Assembly: GCA_004340125.1 (NCBI GenBank)
Contig: SLUK01000001.1
Span: forward strand, 248,001-312,000
Length of the DNA stretch: 64,000 bases
Origin: Harryflintia acetispora
GTDB taxonomy: Bacteria; Bacillota; Clostridia; Oscillospirales; Ruminococcaceae
Reading direction: 5' to 3'
Position 1 is the first letter of the stretch. Each line of letters starts with the position of its first letter. Of the stretch, positions 43,075-51,619 are shown one piece after another. Made by a program: the position numbers and the translations under genes. The notes beneath the pieces were generated by a model that saw only the letters and a list, made by a program, of their open reading frames with translations, had not been told where the DNA came from and did not search any database.

Positions 43075-44103
43075 ATGGCTACAATCAAAGAGATCGCCAC
43101 CCTGGCGGGCGTGTCGCGGGGAACGGTGGACCGGGTGCTGAACAACCGCGGCGCCGTCAATCCCCAGACCGAGCGCAAGGTCCGCCAGATCGCCGACGCG
43201 ATCAATTATAAGCCGAACAAGGCCGCCAAATCCCTGGCGGTGCGCAAGAAGAATTACAAGATTGCGTTCATCCTTCCGGATTATGTTTCCAGCAACCCGT
43301 TTTTTAACGACGTGGTCGCCGGTGCCGAGCGCAAGGCCCGGGACCTCGGTGAATACGGGGTGTCGGTCGAGTTTTACTATTCCCGCTTCGCGGACCCGGC
43401 CGCCCAGGTCGAGCTGCTGGACACGCTGGCGCACGAGGGCATCAGCGGGGTGGCCATCGCCCCGGTCAACCATCCGTCGGTGGCCAAGAAGATCCGCCAG
43501 CTGATCGCCGCCGGAATCCCGGTGGTGACCTCCAATACCGATATCGAAAACTCGAACCGCCTGGCCTACGTGGGCAGCAATTACTATGAAGGCGGCCGCA
43601 CCGCCGCCGGGGTGATGGGCCTGATCACCGCCGGGCGCGCGAACGTCGGGATCGTCAGCGGCTCGGGGAGCATCCTCGGGCACACCGAGCGGGTCCGGGG
43701 CTTCACCGAGCATATGGCCGCGCACGAGCCGGGGATCCGGATCGTCGGCCTTGTGGAAAACAACGACGACGACATCGAGAGCTACACGGTGACGAAGGAC
43801 TTGCTGGAGGCCCATCCCGAGATCGACGCCATCTATATCACCGCCGCGGGCGTCTATGGGGCCGGGCGCGCGATCCAGTCGCTCGGGCGCACGCCGCCCA
43901 TCCGGGTGGTCTGCTTCGACACGGTCCCCACCACCGTGCGCCTGATCAAGGAGGGCGTGATTGCGGCCACCATCGACCAGCAGCCCTTCGTGCAGGGCAG
44001 CAAGCCGCTCGGCCTGCTCTACGAATACCTCACGATGGGAGTCCTGCCGAAAAAGGAATACCTCTATACCGAGCTGGGAATCCGCATCCGCGAGAACCTG
44101 TGA
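43075..44103 (+). CDS. LacI-family transcriptional regulator
   Basis: A 342-residue regulator. N-terminal helix-turn-helix 'TIKEIATLAGVSRGTVDRVLNNRGAVN' region (residues 3-29), hinge 'NKAAKSLAVRKK', then a periplasmic-binding-protein fold ('FILPDYVSSNPFFNDVVAGAERKA', 'YVGSNYYEGGRTAAGVM'). It likely binds xylose or an oligosaccharide and controls the divergent xyl operon. ATG 43075 has GAGGTG upstream; in-frame codons before it lie over the promoter. Confidence 0.94.
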   Translation: MATIKEIATLAGVSRGTVDRVLNNRGAVNPQTERKVRQIADAINYKPNKAAKSLAVRKKNYKIAFILPDYVSSNPFFNDVVAGAERKARDLGEYGVSVEFYYSRFADPAAQVELLDTLAHEGISGVAIAPVNHPSVAKKIRQLIAAGIPVVTSNTDIENSNRLAYVGSNYYEGGRTAAGVMGLITAGRANVGIVSGSGSILGHTERVRGFTEHMAAHEPGIRIVGLVENNDDDIESYTVTKDLLEAHPEIDAIYITAAGVYGAGRAIQSLGRTPPIRVVCFDTVPTTVRLIKEGVIAATIDQQPFVQGSKPLGLLYEYLTMGVLPKKEYLYTELGIRIRENL

Positions 44104-44110
44104 ATAAACA

Positions 44111-44144
44111 GGGGCCGCGCAAACCTTATGGTTTGCGCGGCCCC
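44111..44144. terminator. Terminator between convergent genes
   Basis: GGGGCCGCGCAAACC-TTAT-GGTTTGCGCGGCCCC, perfect 15-bp stem; the T tract is weak. Confidence 0.8.
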
Positions 44145-44152
44145 TCTTCCGT

Positions 44153-44857
44153 TTATACCCTGCACGGGAGGGCGCTTTCCAGCGCGGCAGTGATCTGCCG
44201 CAGGCGCTCCTCGCTGATCCCCAACCTCTTCTGGAACTTTTCCCCTTCCATGCGGGATACCTTCAGCGTGTCGGGAGCGAGCCGGCGCACGGCCTCCGTC
44301 ATCTGCCGCACCGCCCCGTCGCTGTCATTGTAACCCTGGAGGATGGTGACTTCAAGGATGAACCTTCCCCCGTACTGCTTGCGGAAGGATTCCATGTTGG
44401 CGATGTATTTTTCCAGGGTGTAGCCCGGGGCGGGGCGCTGCACCTTCTGGAATCCTTCCTCGGTGATTACCTTGAGCTCCCCGATCACCTCGTCACATTG
44501 GTTTGCGAGCTCCCTGCACCGCGGGTTGCCGAGCAGGTAGCCGTTCGATTGCAGCTTGATGCGGCGTCCCTTGTCCTTGATGAAGCGGATGATCTCCCCG
44601 AGGTTTTCGTGCACCAGGGCCTCGCCCTTCGAGTTTAAAAAGACCAGGTCGGGATCGGTTTCGTCGATGCGCCGTCCAAGCTGCGCCAGCGCCCCGCTGA
44701 TGTCGCCAAAGGCCTGCGGGGCGTCGGTCTTTTGGCGCGAGCGCCCGAGGGGGCAGAAGATGCAGTCGAAGTTGCAGCACTTCTGCGGCAGGATGTCGAC
44801 CGACAGCACCCGCCTGCCCTCCCTGAGATAGATATCCTTGCAGCAAAATTCGTTCAT
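44153..44857 (-). CDS. Radical SAM protein
   Basis: A 234-residue radical SAM enzyme. The cluster motif is 'CCNFDCIFCPLG' (C-x3-C-x2-C, residues ~27-35), with 'NSKGEALVHENLGEII' (the GxxE-like S-adenosylmethionine loop) and 'QSNGYLL' following. The product is unknown; the family is commonly annotated only as radical SAM. Start ATG 44857 has GGGAGGAC. It lies 14 bases after the MATE gene, likely in one transcript. Confidence 0.9.
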   Translation of the reverse strand: MNEFCCKDIYLREGRRVLSVDILPQKCCNFDCIFCPLGRSRQKTDAPQAFGDISGALAQLGRRIDETDPDLVFLNSKGEALVHENLGEIIRFIKDKGRRIKLQSNGYLLGNPRCRELANQCDEVIGELKVITEEGFQKVQRPAPGYTLEKYIANMESFRKQYGGRFILEVTILQGYNDSDGAVRQMTEAVRRLAPDTLKVSRMEGEKFQKRLGISEERLRQITAALESALPCRV

Positions 44858-44871
44858 AGGAAAGTCCTCCC

Positions 44872-46164
44872 TTAATATGGTTTTCTTATTTTTATAAGCA
44901 GGGCAAGGCTCAGGATGGATACGGCCCCCTCCGTCGCCGGGAGGGCCAGCCACACGCCGCTCACCCCCATCAGAGCCGTGAGCAGGAAGGCCAGCGGAAG
45001 GATCAGCACGAGCCCCCGCAGAACCGAGACCAGGTGGGCCGGAAGGGCCCGGCCGACCGAGGTAAAGTACATCGAGACCACGATGTTGAAGCCCACGAAG
45101 GGGGCGGCCAAAAAGTAGATCCTCAGCCCATAGACCGCGATCCGCTGCAGCGTGGGGTCGCCTTGGCTGTTGAAGGTCCCCGCGATCGGACCGGCGAACA
45201 GGAAAACCGACAGATAGACGGCGAGAGCGATCGCCAGCATGGCGCTCAGCGCATAGCGCAGCACCCGCCTCGCCGCCGCCTCCTCTCCCCGCCCGAAGGC
45301 GCGGCTCACCAACGGCTGCATCCCCTGCGCGAGCCCGGTGAAGATGGCGACCACCACGAGCGACAGGTTGGCGATCACGCCATAGGCCGCCACGCCGACA
45401 TTCCCCAAAAGTTCCAGGAGGATGAAATTGAAGGCGATGATCACGATCCCGGAGGAGACCTCGGTGACGAGGGAGGGAAGCCCCAGCGAAAAGATGGCGC
45501 GCACCGCCGAAAGACGGGGCGGCCCCTTCGCGGGGCGAAGGCCGCTCCTCCCCCGCAGCCAGTGCAGGGAGAGGATCAGCATGCTGACCACCGGTGCGAG
45601 GCCGGTCGCCAGCACCGCGCCGAAGAGCCCCATCCCCAGCGGGAAGATGAAGACATAGTCGAGCAGGATGTTGCAAAAGCTCCCGCCCAGCATGGCCAGC
45701 ATCGAGAGGCGGGGGGCCCCGTCGTTGCGCACGAAGCAGATCAGGATGTCGTTGCAGAGAAAGGCGGGGGCGAAGAGCAGGATCACCCGCAAATAGGTTT
45801 CGGTCATGGAAAAAACCTCGGTGTCGGCTCCGAGCAGCGCGGTGATCCCTTGGGAGCAGAACAGGCCCGCCAGCAGGAAAAGGACGGCCAGCGCCGCCGC
45901 AGGGCAAAGGGTGTCGGTGAACCACCGGCCGCCCCCCTGCTCATCCCCTTGGGCTTTTTTAATGGCGTACTTGGTGCCGCCGCCCATGCCCAGCATCAGC
46001 CCGCAGCCGTGGATCAGGCTGTAGACCGGGATCGCCAGGTTCAGCGCGGCCAGCCCCTGCGCGCCCAGGCCCTTTGCGATGAAATAGGTGTCCGCCAGGA
46101 TATAGCAGGACAGCCCGAGCATCCCCAGCACGCTCTGCGTGCAGTAGCGGGCGAATTCCCGCAA
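44872..46164 (-). CDS. MATE-family efflux transporter
   Basis: A ~430-residue, 12-helix MATE protein: 'SVLGMLGLSCYILADTYFIAKGLGAQGLAALNLAIP' region at the N-terminus, 'FICFVRNDGAPRLSMLAMLGGSFCNILLDY' in the middle. It exports organic cations or drugs by Na+ or H+ antiport. Start choice: TTG 46164 (LREFARYC) with GAAAGG upstream gives the usual short N-terminus. The open frame continues to TTG 46227, but that codon sits inside a terminator-like hairpin of the leader. An ATC behind GAGGAGGGG is a rarer option. Confidence 0.88.
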   Translation of the reverse strand: MREFARYCTQSVLGMLGLSCYILADTYFIAKGLGAQGLAALNLAIPVYSLIHGCGLMLGMGGGTKYAIKKAQGDEQGGGRWFTDTLCPAAALAVLFLLAGLFCSQGITALLGADTEVFSMTETYLRVILLFAPAFLCNDILICFVRNDGAPRLSMLAMLGGSFCNILLDYVFIFPLGMGLFGAVLATGLAPVVSMLILSLHWLRGRSGLRPAKGPPRLSAVRAIFSLGLPSLVTEVSSGIVIIAFNFILLELLGNVGVAAYGVIANLSLVVVAIFTGLAQGMQPLVSRAFGRGEEAAARRVLRYALSAMLAIALAVYLSVFLFAGPIAGTFNSQGDPTLQRIAVYGLRIYFLAAPFVGFNIVVSMYFTSVGRALPAHLVSVLRGLVLILPLAFLLTALMGVSGVWLALPATEGAVSILSLALLIKIRKPY

Positions 46165-46199
46165 GCCGGACCTTTCGATTGCGCTCCCCTCCTCAACAC

Positions 46200-46283
46200 A
46201 AAAAGCGCCAGTGCTTTCTATCTTCAATGGCCTAACGATAGAAAGTCTGGCGCCAAAACTTCTTTACCCGGCGGCAAAGAAGT
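46200..46283 (-). promoter_or_regulatory. Structured leader with terminator before the MATE gene
   Basis: Reading the minus strand from the promoter: a 10-bp hairpin with loop GCCG (46283-46258), then a second hairpin GCGCCAG..CTTTCTATC paired with GATAGAAAG..CTGGCGC (46253-46205), then TTTTT (46204-46200). GAGGAGGGG follows. This arrangement looks like transcription attenuation of the efflux gene. Confidence 0.65.
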
Positions 46284-46303
46284 CGCTGTTTTGATTTCGG
46301 TTT

Positions 46304-46333
46304 ATTATAGCACGGCCCGCGCGAAAATTGCAA
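46304..46333 (-). promoter_or_regulatory. Promoter of the MATE gene
   Basis: Minus strand TTGCAA, 18-base spacer, TATAAT. Confidence 0.7.
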
Positions 46334-46373
46334 GAGGGTGGGAAAATTTTCGCGCGCCGGGGGAGATACGCGG

Positions 46374-46994
46374 CTATTCGATGAAGTTGGTCCAGAGGTG
46401 CTCCTCGTACTGCGGGGGCTGCACGCCCGCCCTGCGGCCCGCCTCGAGGCATTGCAGCAGCCAGGCCATGTTTTCGCCCAGCGTGCGCATGGTCTGCAGC
46501 CCCTCCGCATCGCGGCGCACCTCCTCGGGGGAGTTGCCGTGCACCTGGTTCCAATACTGGGAGGGGACGATGGGCATATTGCTGATGGCGAAATACTTGT
46601 TGAGCCTATCAAAGGCGGCGCTGGCTCCGCCCCGGCGGCAGGAGACGACGCAGGCGCCCAGCTTCCCGGCCATGCGGGAGCCGCCGGCGTAGAAGAGCCG
46701 GTCGAGAAAGGCGGTGACCTGCCCGCTCGGCCCCGCGTAGTAGACCGGGGAGCCGATTACCAGCGCGTCGAACCCGTCCAGGTGGGAGAGCGTCTCATTG
46801 ACCGGGTCGTCGAAGACGCACCGCCCGCTTTCATAGCACTTGCCGCAGGCGATACAGCCCGCGACCGGCTTTTTGCCGAGATACAAGAACTCGGTTTCAA
46901 TACCGTGCTTATGCAGGGTGCCGGCCACCTCGCTCAGCGCGGTGTAGGTGCAGCCCTGCTCGTTCGGACTGCCGTTGACGAGAAGTACCTTCAT
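46374..46994 (-). CDS. Flavodoxin-like NAD(P)H-dependent reductase
   Basis: A 206-residue flavodoxin-fold protein: 'LLVNGSPNEQGCTYTALSEV' (FMN phosphate loop), 'CIACGKCYESGRC' and 'VIGSPVYYAGPSGQVTAFLDRLFYA' (FMN ring). The Cys-rich insertion C-x2-C-x2-C is usual in clostridial iron-sulfur flavoproteins and NADPH FMN reductases; it might bind a cluster. ATG 46994 follows AAAGGAGGAAG. It is divergent from the secreted protein gene at 47106. Confidence 0.9.
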   Translation of the reverse strand: MKVLLVNGSPNEQGCTYTALSEVAGTLHKHGIETEFLYLGKKPVAGCIACGKCYESGRCVFDDPVNETLSHLDGFDALVIGSPVYYAGPSGQVTAFLDRLFYAGGSRMAGKLGACVVSCRRGGASAAFDRLNKYFAISNMPIVPSQYWNQVHGNSPEEVRRDAEGLQTMRTLGENMAWLLQCLEAGRRAGVQPPQYEEHLWTNFIE

Positions 46995-47027
46995 GTGGGC
47001 TTCCTCCTTTTTATGCGGGTGCGCTGA

Positions 47028-47056
47028 TTGACAAGCGCAATACCGTCCAGTACAAT
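47028..47056 (+). promoter_or_regulatory. Promoter of the secreted-protein gene
   Basis: TTGACA, 17-base spacer, TACAAT, 50 bases upstream of the start codon. Confidence 0.82.
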
Positions 47057-47105
47057 TGTAGTACAAATTGGAAATTTTTCAAGCGTGAGCGGAAAGGAAG
47101 TATCT

Positions 47106-47996
47106 ATGAAAAAGACCGGACGCAGGATGCTCTCGTTGCTGGCGGCCCTGGCTGCCGCCGTGCTGGCCGGCGCTGCCGTCTTCGCTTCTCCCGCGGGAGA
47201 AAAAGAAATCACGATCGGGCTCGGCCAGCTCGCCCCCGGCGGGAAGGTTTCACTCGGCGCGCGGCATCTCCCCGCGGGGACGATCTGCCTGCCCGCACTC
47301 AGCTGGGAGGGCGGCGCTTCGCTCTGGGCGGTCTGCAGCACCCGGGACGGGGAACGGCTCGAATATCCCATCTTGAAAGACGGCCCGAGCGCCGGGGCCT
47401 TCGTGATCGAGGAGGCGGGGGATTATACTGTCGCCGTGCGCAACTGCTCCCTCTCGTCGGCGAAGAATCTCACAGGCAAGCTGACCTTCCCGCAGCAGGC
47501 GCCGCCGGCGGACCCCGCGCCAAGCGCCCCGTCGCTGGTGCTGCAGGGGGTGCAGGTCTACCATCCCGCGGCGGGCGAGGGGGGCTACTCCTATCTCCAC
47601 GAGGTGGTCACCAACCACACCGGGAAGCGGATCGCCGCCTACGAGTGCGGGATGCTGGCCTTCGATCAAAACGGCGCGCCGCTCAGCCTTGACTGGTTCA
47701 GCCTGGACTCCGACTACGAGCCAAGCTACGACTATCTCTACGACTGGGGCGGAAGCGGCCCGGCCCCCGGCGAGACCGACAACGAGCCCGGCGGCTGGAC
47801 GCTGGACATCCGGGGCGACGACCCCGAAGCGAAGAAGGTCGCGTACGCCCTCTATTGCTATAAGTCCATCACCTTCGAGGATGGCAGCGTGTGGAAGAAC
47901 CCGGACTATCAGAGCTGGCTCACCGCCTGGCGGGGCAAGCGGGCCGAGGTGCAGGCGCTGCAAAGCTACTACCCGCACATCGAAACGATCGGTTGA
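47106..47996 (+). CDS. Secreted hypothetical protein, DUF5780-like C-terminus
   Basis: A 296-residue protein with a signal peptide (residues 1-28, ...AVFASPAG). N-terminal part: 'ITIGLGQLAPGGKVSLGARHL' and a beta-rich domain to ~125. A Pro/Ala linker (~132-142) is followed by a C-terminal beta domain ('GVQVYHPAAGEGGYSYLHEVVTNHTGKRI ... ITFEDGSVWKNPDYQSW'). The latter resembles DUF5780, a clostridial domain without known function. The own promoter and AAAGGAAG ribosome site are clear. Extracellular role unknown. Confidence 0.7.
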   Translation: MKKTGRRMLSLLAALAAAVLAGAAVFASPAGEKEITIGLGQLAPGGKVSLGARHLPAGTICLPALSWEGGASLWAVCSTRDGERLEYPILKDGPSAGAFVIEEAGDYTVAVRNCSLSSAKNLTGKLTFPQQAPPADPAPSAPSLVLQGVQVYHPAAGEGGYSYLHEVVTNHTGKRIAAYECGMLAFDQNGAPLSLDWFSLDSDYEPSYDYLYDWGGSGPAPGETDNEPGGWTLDIRGDDPEAKKVAYALYCYKSITFEDGSVWKNPDYQSWLTAWRGKRAEVQALQSYYPHIETIG

Positions 47997-48102
47997 CGGG
48001 GCAGGCGGGCGCCCCGGCCAATCCCGCCCAGGCAGGCGGATTTTCTATAAAATCCGTGCATACTACTAGTAAATATGCGTGCGGCAGCAAGGAGGGCACG
48101 GG

Positions 48103-49044
48103 ATGGAAAAGGAAATTTATTTCGCAGGGGGCTGCTTTTGGGGCGTGCAGGAGTTCTTCTCCTGTATCGCGGGGGTGCTTTCCACCGAGGCGGGCTACGC
48201 CAATGGCGGCAGCGCCGCTCCCAGCTATGAGGAGGTCTGCTCCGGCTCGGGGCACGCCGAAACGGTCAGGGTGATCTATGACCCGCAGAGCGTTTCGCTC
48301 CCCTTTTTGTTGGGGATGTTCTATTCGGTCATCGACCCGACCAGTGCCGATCGGCAGGGCCCCGACCGGGGGAAGCAGTACCGGCCGGGCGTCTACTACA
48401 CCGACCGGCAGGACGAGGCGGTGATCCGGCGCTCGCTGCACGAGCTGCAAAAGGAATACGAGCAGCCCCTCGCGGTGGAGCTGGCCCCGCTCGCCCAATA
48501 TGCCCCGGCCGAGGAGTACCATCAGCAGTATCTTAAGAAGAATCCGGGCGGCTACTGCCACATCCCCCCGGCCGCCTTTGCGCGCGCGAAGGCGGCGCGC
48601 GAGGCGCGCTGGAGCAGGCGGCCGCCGGAGGAGCTGCGCCGCCGGCTGAGCCCCCTGCAATACCGGGTGACCCAGGAGGGGGCGACCGAGCCGCCCTTTC
48701 AAAACGAGTATTTCGACCACTTCGAGCCCGGGATCTATGTCGACGTCACCACCGGGGAACCGCTTTTCTGCTCGGCGGACAAGTTCGAGTCGGGCTGCGG
48801 CTGGCCGAGCTTTGCCCGCCCGATCGGGAAGGCGCTGCTCGCCGAGCGGCGGGACCAAAGCTTCGGCATGGAACGCGTCGAGGTGCGCTCCAAGACCGGG
48901 GACGCCCATCTCGGGCATGTGTTCACCGACGGGCCGGCGCCTCTCGGCGGCCTGCGCTACTGCATCAACAGCGCCGCTTTGCGCTTCGTCCCCAAGGAGG
49001 AGATGGAGCGCGAGGGGTACGGCGAATATCTCACCCTGCTCTGA
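48103..49044 (+). CDS. msrAB: Bifunctional peptide methionine sulfoxide reductase MsrA/MsrB
   Basis: A 313-residue fusion. MsrA (residues ~1-155) has the catalytic 'GGCFWG' and 'YAPAEEYHQQYL'. MsrB (~180-310) has 'CGWPSF', 'DAHLGHVFTDGP' and the C-terminal catalytic 'RYCINSAALRF'. It reduces both S and R forms of methionine sulfoxide. No signal peptide, so cytosolic. The zinc-binding CxxC pairs of many MsrB domains are missing (only FCSADKFESGCGWP), as in form-1 variants. ATG 48103 with AAGGAGGGC. Confidence 0.95.
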   Translation: MEKEIYFAGGCFWGVQEFFSCIAGVLSTEAGYANGGSAAPSYEEVCSGSGHAETVRVIYDPQSVSLPFLLGMFYSVIDPTSADRQGPDRGKQYRPGVYYTDRQDEAVIRRSLHELQKEYEQPLAVELAPLAQYAPAEEYHQQYLKKNPGGYCHIPPAAFARAKAAREARWSRRPPEELRRRLSPLQYRVTQEGATEPPFQNEYFDHFEPGIYVDVTTGEPLFCSADKFESGCGWPSFARPIGKALLAERRDQSFGMERVEVRSKTGDAHLGHVFTDGPAPLGGLRYCINSAALRFVPKEEMEREGYGEYLTLL

Positions 49045-49065
49045 CATCGGAAAGGAGGCCGGGCG

Positions 49066-49896
49066 ATGGGCCGGCTAAAAACCATTTTGAGCAGCAGGCC
49101 GGCGCGCCTGCTGCTCCTTTGCTGGCGCACGGTCTATCCGCTGCTGGTTTACATGCTGGCGGGCTATCTGGCCCTCTATGGCGGGCTCTATGCCTGTGCG
49201 ATCCGTTACGGATTTTTTTCGGGGGAGCGCGAAAATGCCCTCGCGCGGGCCTATGGCACGGTAAGCTCCAACCTGCTGCTGGTCACCTCCCTGGCGGCGC
49301 TGCTCGCCCTGCCGCTTCTGCTGTTCTTTTTGCGCCGGGACCGGCGCCGGGAGCAAAGGGGCGCGCCGATGGCACTGCCGCTTGCCCCGCTGGCGGCGGC
49401 GCTGCTCGCCGCCGGCGGCGGATTCGCCTATTCGCTCAATTTCCTGATGGACCGGCTGGGCCTCCTCGAGATGCCCTCGTTCCAGGAGGCGGGCGAGGTC
49501 CTCTATGGGGAGGGCCTGCTAATCCAGCTGCTGGGCCCGGGGATGGTCATCCCGCTGGTGGAGGAGCTGGTTTTCCGCGGGCTGGCCTTCTCCCGCCTGC
49601 GCCGGAAAATGGGCTTCTGGCCGGCGGCGCTGATCAGCGCGCTGATTTTCGGGGCCTTCCACGGCAACCTGACGCAGGGGATTTACGCCTTCCTGCTCGG
49701 GCTGCTGATCGCTTGGGTTTACGAGCGCACGGGGCGTTTCTGGACCTGCGTGCTCTTCCACGCCGCCGCCAACCTGCTTTCGATCCTGGCCTCGAATTTT
49801 ACGGATGAGTTCTCAATCGTGCTGGCCGTTGCCTGCGGTGCGGCCGCCGCTGCCGGCTCTGCCTGGATCGGACAAAAAACCGCGAAAAGATTATAA
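49066..49896 (+). CDS. CPBP-family intramembrane metalloprotease
   Basis: A 276-residue, multi-helix protein with the CPBP (Rce1-like) motifs: 'EELVFRGLAF' (about residues 164-173), 'FGAFHGNLTQGIYAF' and 'FHAAANLLS'. The Glu-Glu and two His are the proposed catalytic residues. Substrates unknown (bacteriocin self-immunity or protein processing in relatives). ATG 49066 has AAAGGAGGCC. Follows msrAB by 21 bases, probably one transcript. Confidence 0.92.
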   Translation: MGRLKTILSSRPARLLLLCWRTVYPLLVYMLAGYLALYGGLYACAIRYGFFSGERENALARAYGTVSSNLLLVTSLAALLALPLLLFFLRRDRRREQRGAPMALPLAPLAAALLAAGGGFAYSLNFLMDRLGLLEMPSFQEAGEVLYGEGLLIQLLGPGMVIPLVEELVFRGLAFSRLRRKMGFWPAALISALIFGAFHGNLTQGIYAFLLGLLIAWVYERTGRFWTCVLFHAAANLLSILASNFTDEFSIVLAVACGAAAAAGSAWIGQKTAKRL

Positions 49897-49989
49897 TGTT
49901 ATGACATAGTTTGATGGATTCTTCTTGCCATCTCCCCGCTTTTTGTGTATGATAGGAAAGAATAATGAACGCGAGGGGTGGGTGGAAAA

Positions 49990-50709
49990 ATGCTGGACGA
50001 AAGGGGCGGGACCCCGCTGTATATGCAGCTCTATCAGGAGTTTTTGGGTCATATTCTCGACGGGAGCTGGGGCGTGGACCATAAGCTCCCGCCTGAGATG
50101 GAGCTCTGCCGCAGCCATGCGGTCAGCCGGATCACGGTGCGCCTGGCGCTGGATAAGCTCAAAAGCGAGGGCTATCTCTACCGCAAGCAGGGCCGGGGGA
50201 CCTTTGTGACAAAGCCGCCGATCCAGCAGCGCCTCCCCGCGTTTTACAGCTTTTCGGACGGAACCCCGACGGGCGGCAAGCCCAAAAGCCGGGTGCTCGG
50301 CCTGCGGCGCCAAAGCTGCCCGCAGCGGGTGGCCGAACGGCTGGAGGTCGAAACGGACACCGAGGTGTTCCGCATCGAGCGGGTGCGCTCGCTGGACGGC
50401 GTGCCCTTCGCCTATGAGATTTCCTATGTCCCCTGCGCCGTCTGCCCCGCGCTGACGGCCAGGGACATCGAGCAAAAAGGGCTTTATAATTCCCTCAAGC
50501 TGGGCGGCCAGCTCACGGTGGACAGCGCGCGCGAGTCCTTCGAGGCCGTCATCGCCGAGAAGAAGGCGGCCAGATACCTCGAGGTGGCCCCCGGCGCGCC
50601 GGTGCTGCATATCGACCGGGTGGCCTATTGTGCGGGCGCGGTGGTGGAGTATTGCAGCAGCACGGTGCGCGGCGACCGGGTGAAATATGAAATCATGCTC
50701 AATAAGTAA
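49990..50709 (+). CDS. GntR-family transcriptional regulator (HutC/UTRA type)
   Basis: A 239-residue regulator: winged helix 'PLYMQLYQEFLGHILDGSWGVDHKLPPEMELC' region with 'VSRITVRLALDKLKSEGYLYRKQGRGTFV' (residues ~12-75), then a UTRA effector domain ('RIERVRSLDGVPFAYEISYVP'). HutC-type GntR regulators respond to sugar phosphates or amino acids. Target operon is not obvious; the nearest genes run away from it. ATG 49990 has GGGTGG upstream. Confidence 0.92.
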   Translation: MLDERGGTPLYMQLYQEFLGHILDGSWGVDHKLPPEMELCRSHAVSRITVRLALDKLKSEGYLYRKQGRGTFVTKPPIQQRLPAFYSFSDGTPTGGKPKSRVLGLRRQSCPQRVAERLEVETDTEVFRIERVRSLDGVPFAYEISYVPCAVCPALTARDIEQKGLYNSLKLGGQLTVDSARESFEAVIAEKKAARYLEVAPGAPVLHIDRVAYCAGAVVEYCSSTVRGDRVKYEIMLNK

Positions 50710-50761
50710 AAAGGGGCAAAGCTGATTTTGGGGCTGGGATAATCTGTTTTCCTTGCATGGC

Positions 50762-50799
50762 AATAAAAAGCCCTCACCGGTCGGCGAGGGCTTTTTATT
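50762..50799. terminator. Bidirectional terminator
   Basis: AATAAAAAGCCCTC...GAGGGCTTTTTATT, 14-bp stem with a 10-base loop, serving the GntR gene (+) and the 51-residue gene (-). Confidence 0.92.
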
Positions 50800-50807
50800 C
50801 CCGGGGC

Positions 50808-50963
50808 TTACTGCTCGGCGCTCATCATATTCTCGGCGCAGCAGCGAAGCTCCTCAACGGTGCAGATGTCCACGCCGGACTGCTTGATGCTCTCCTGGAT
50901 GTAAGCGGGCAGCGCGTCGAACTCCTGCTTGAGCTGGGGGTTCTGGGAAAAATTGATCGGCAT
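50808..50963 (-). CDS. Small conserved-looking protein, 51 residues
   Basis: A short gene with a strong ribosome site (TTGGAGGTGAAAGTC before ATG 50963) and its own terminator. The product starts MPINFSQNPQLKQEF, continues as a helical, acidic stretch ('LPAYIQESIKQSG') and ends '...EELRCCAENMMSAEQ', with three Cys. No signal or membrane helix. I do not recognise a family. The clean start, codon use and terminator make it likely to be real. Confidence 0.82.
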   Translation of the reverse strand: MPINFSQNPQLKQEFDALPAYIQESIKQSGVDICTVEELRCCAENMMSAEQ

Positions 50964-51079
50964 GACTTTCACCTCCAAGGTTAGTGTTCGCCGCTTTGAC
51001 CGGGTTTACCGATGGGAAATAATTACAGATAAAATTTTTTGACGCAATAAGTGAAATAATTAACAAGGAAGCGATGTGT

Positions 51080-51619
51080 ATGAAAGAGTTGTTCGACCTG
51101 TTTTTGGCCTTTGCGAGGATCGGCGCGCTGACCTTCGGCGGCGGCTACGCCATGCTGCCGATGCTGCAAAAAGAGGTGGTGGACAAGTACCACTGGGCCA
51201 CCGAGGACGAGCTGATGGACTACTATGCCATCGGCCAGTGCACGCCGGGGATCATCGCGGTAAACACCGCCACCTTCATCGGCTATAAGCGGCGCGGGCT
51301 GATCGGCGCGGCCTTCTCGACGCTGGGGATGGTCTTCCCCTCCCTGGTGATCATCACGGTGATTGCCGCCTTCATCCAAAATTTTGCCCATATCGAGGCG
51401 GTGCAGCATGCCTTCGCCGGGATCCGGGTCGCGGTCTGCGTGCTGATCCTGACCGCGGTCATCAAGCTCGGGAAAAACGCCATCAAGGACAAGGCGGGGC
51501 TCGTGATCTTCCTGCTGGTGGTGGCGGGCGGGATCCTGCTCTCCGCGTCGCCGGTGCTCATCGTGGTGCTCGCCGCCGTGGCGGGCGTTGTGATCCGTAA
51601 GGTAAGGGGGCGTGCGTAA
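51080..51619 (+). CDS. Chromate transporter, short-chain subunit 1
   Basis: A 179-residue half-length CHR protein: 'ARIGALTFGGGYAMLPMLQKEVVD' region at residues ~11-35 and 'IGQCTPGIIAVNTATFIGYKRRG'. Short-chain CHR proteins occur in pairs of opposite topology that together match one full ChrA. Substrate may be chromate or another anion. ATG 51080 follows AAGGAAG; ATG 51074 is an alternative. The stop overlaps the next ATG by one base. Confidence 0.9.
   Translation: MKELFDLFLAFARIGALTFGGGYAMLPMLQKEVVDKYHWATEDELMDYYAIGQCTPGIIAVNTATFIGYKRRGLIGAAFSTLGMVFPSLVIITVIAAFIQNFAHIEAVQHAFAGIRVAVCVLILTAVIKLGKNAIKDKAGLVIFLLVVAGGILLSASPVLIVVLAAVAGVVIRKVRGRA

Noticed and set aside
44858..45925. Long N-terminal extension of the radical SAM frame
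   Set aside because: It is an out-of-frame reading of the MATE gene; ATG 44857 has GGGAGGAC.
45034..46692. A 552-codon open frame opposite the MATE and reductase genes
   Set aside because: Antisense of two recognised genes and their leader; composition (His/Arg/Asp/Gly runs) is that of a shadow frame.
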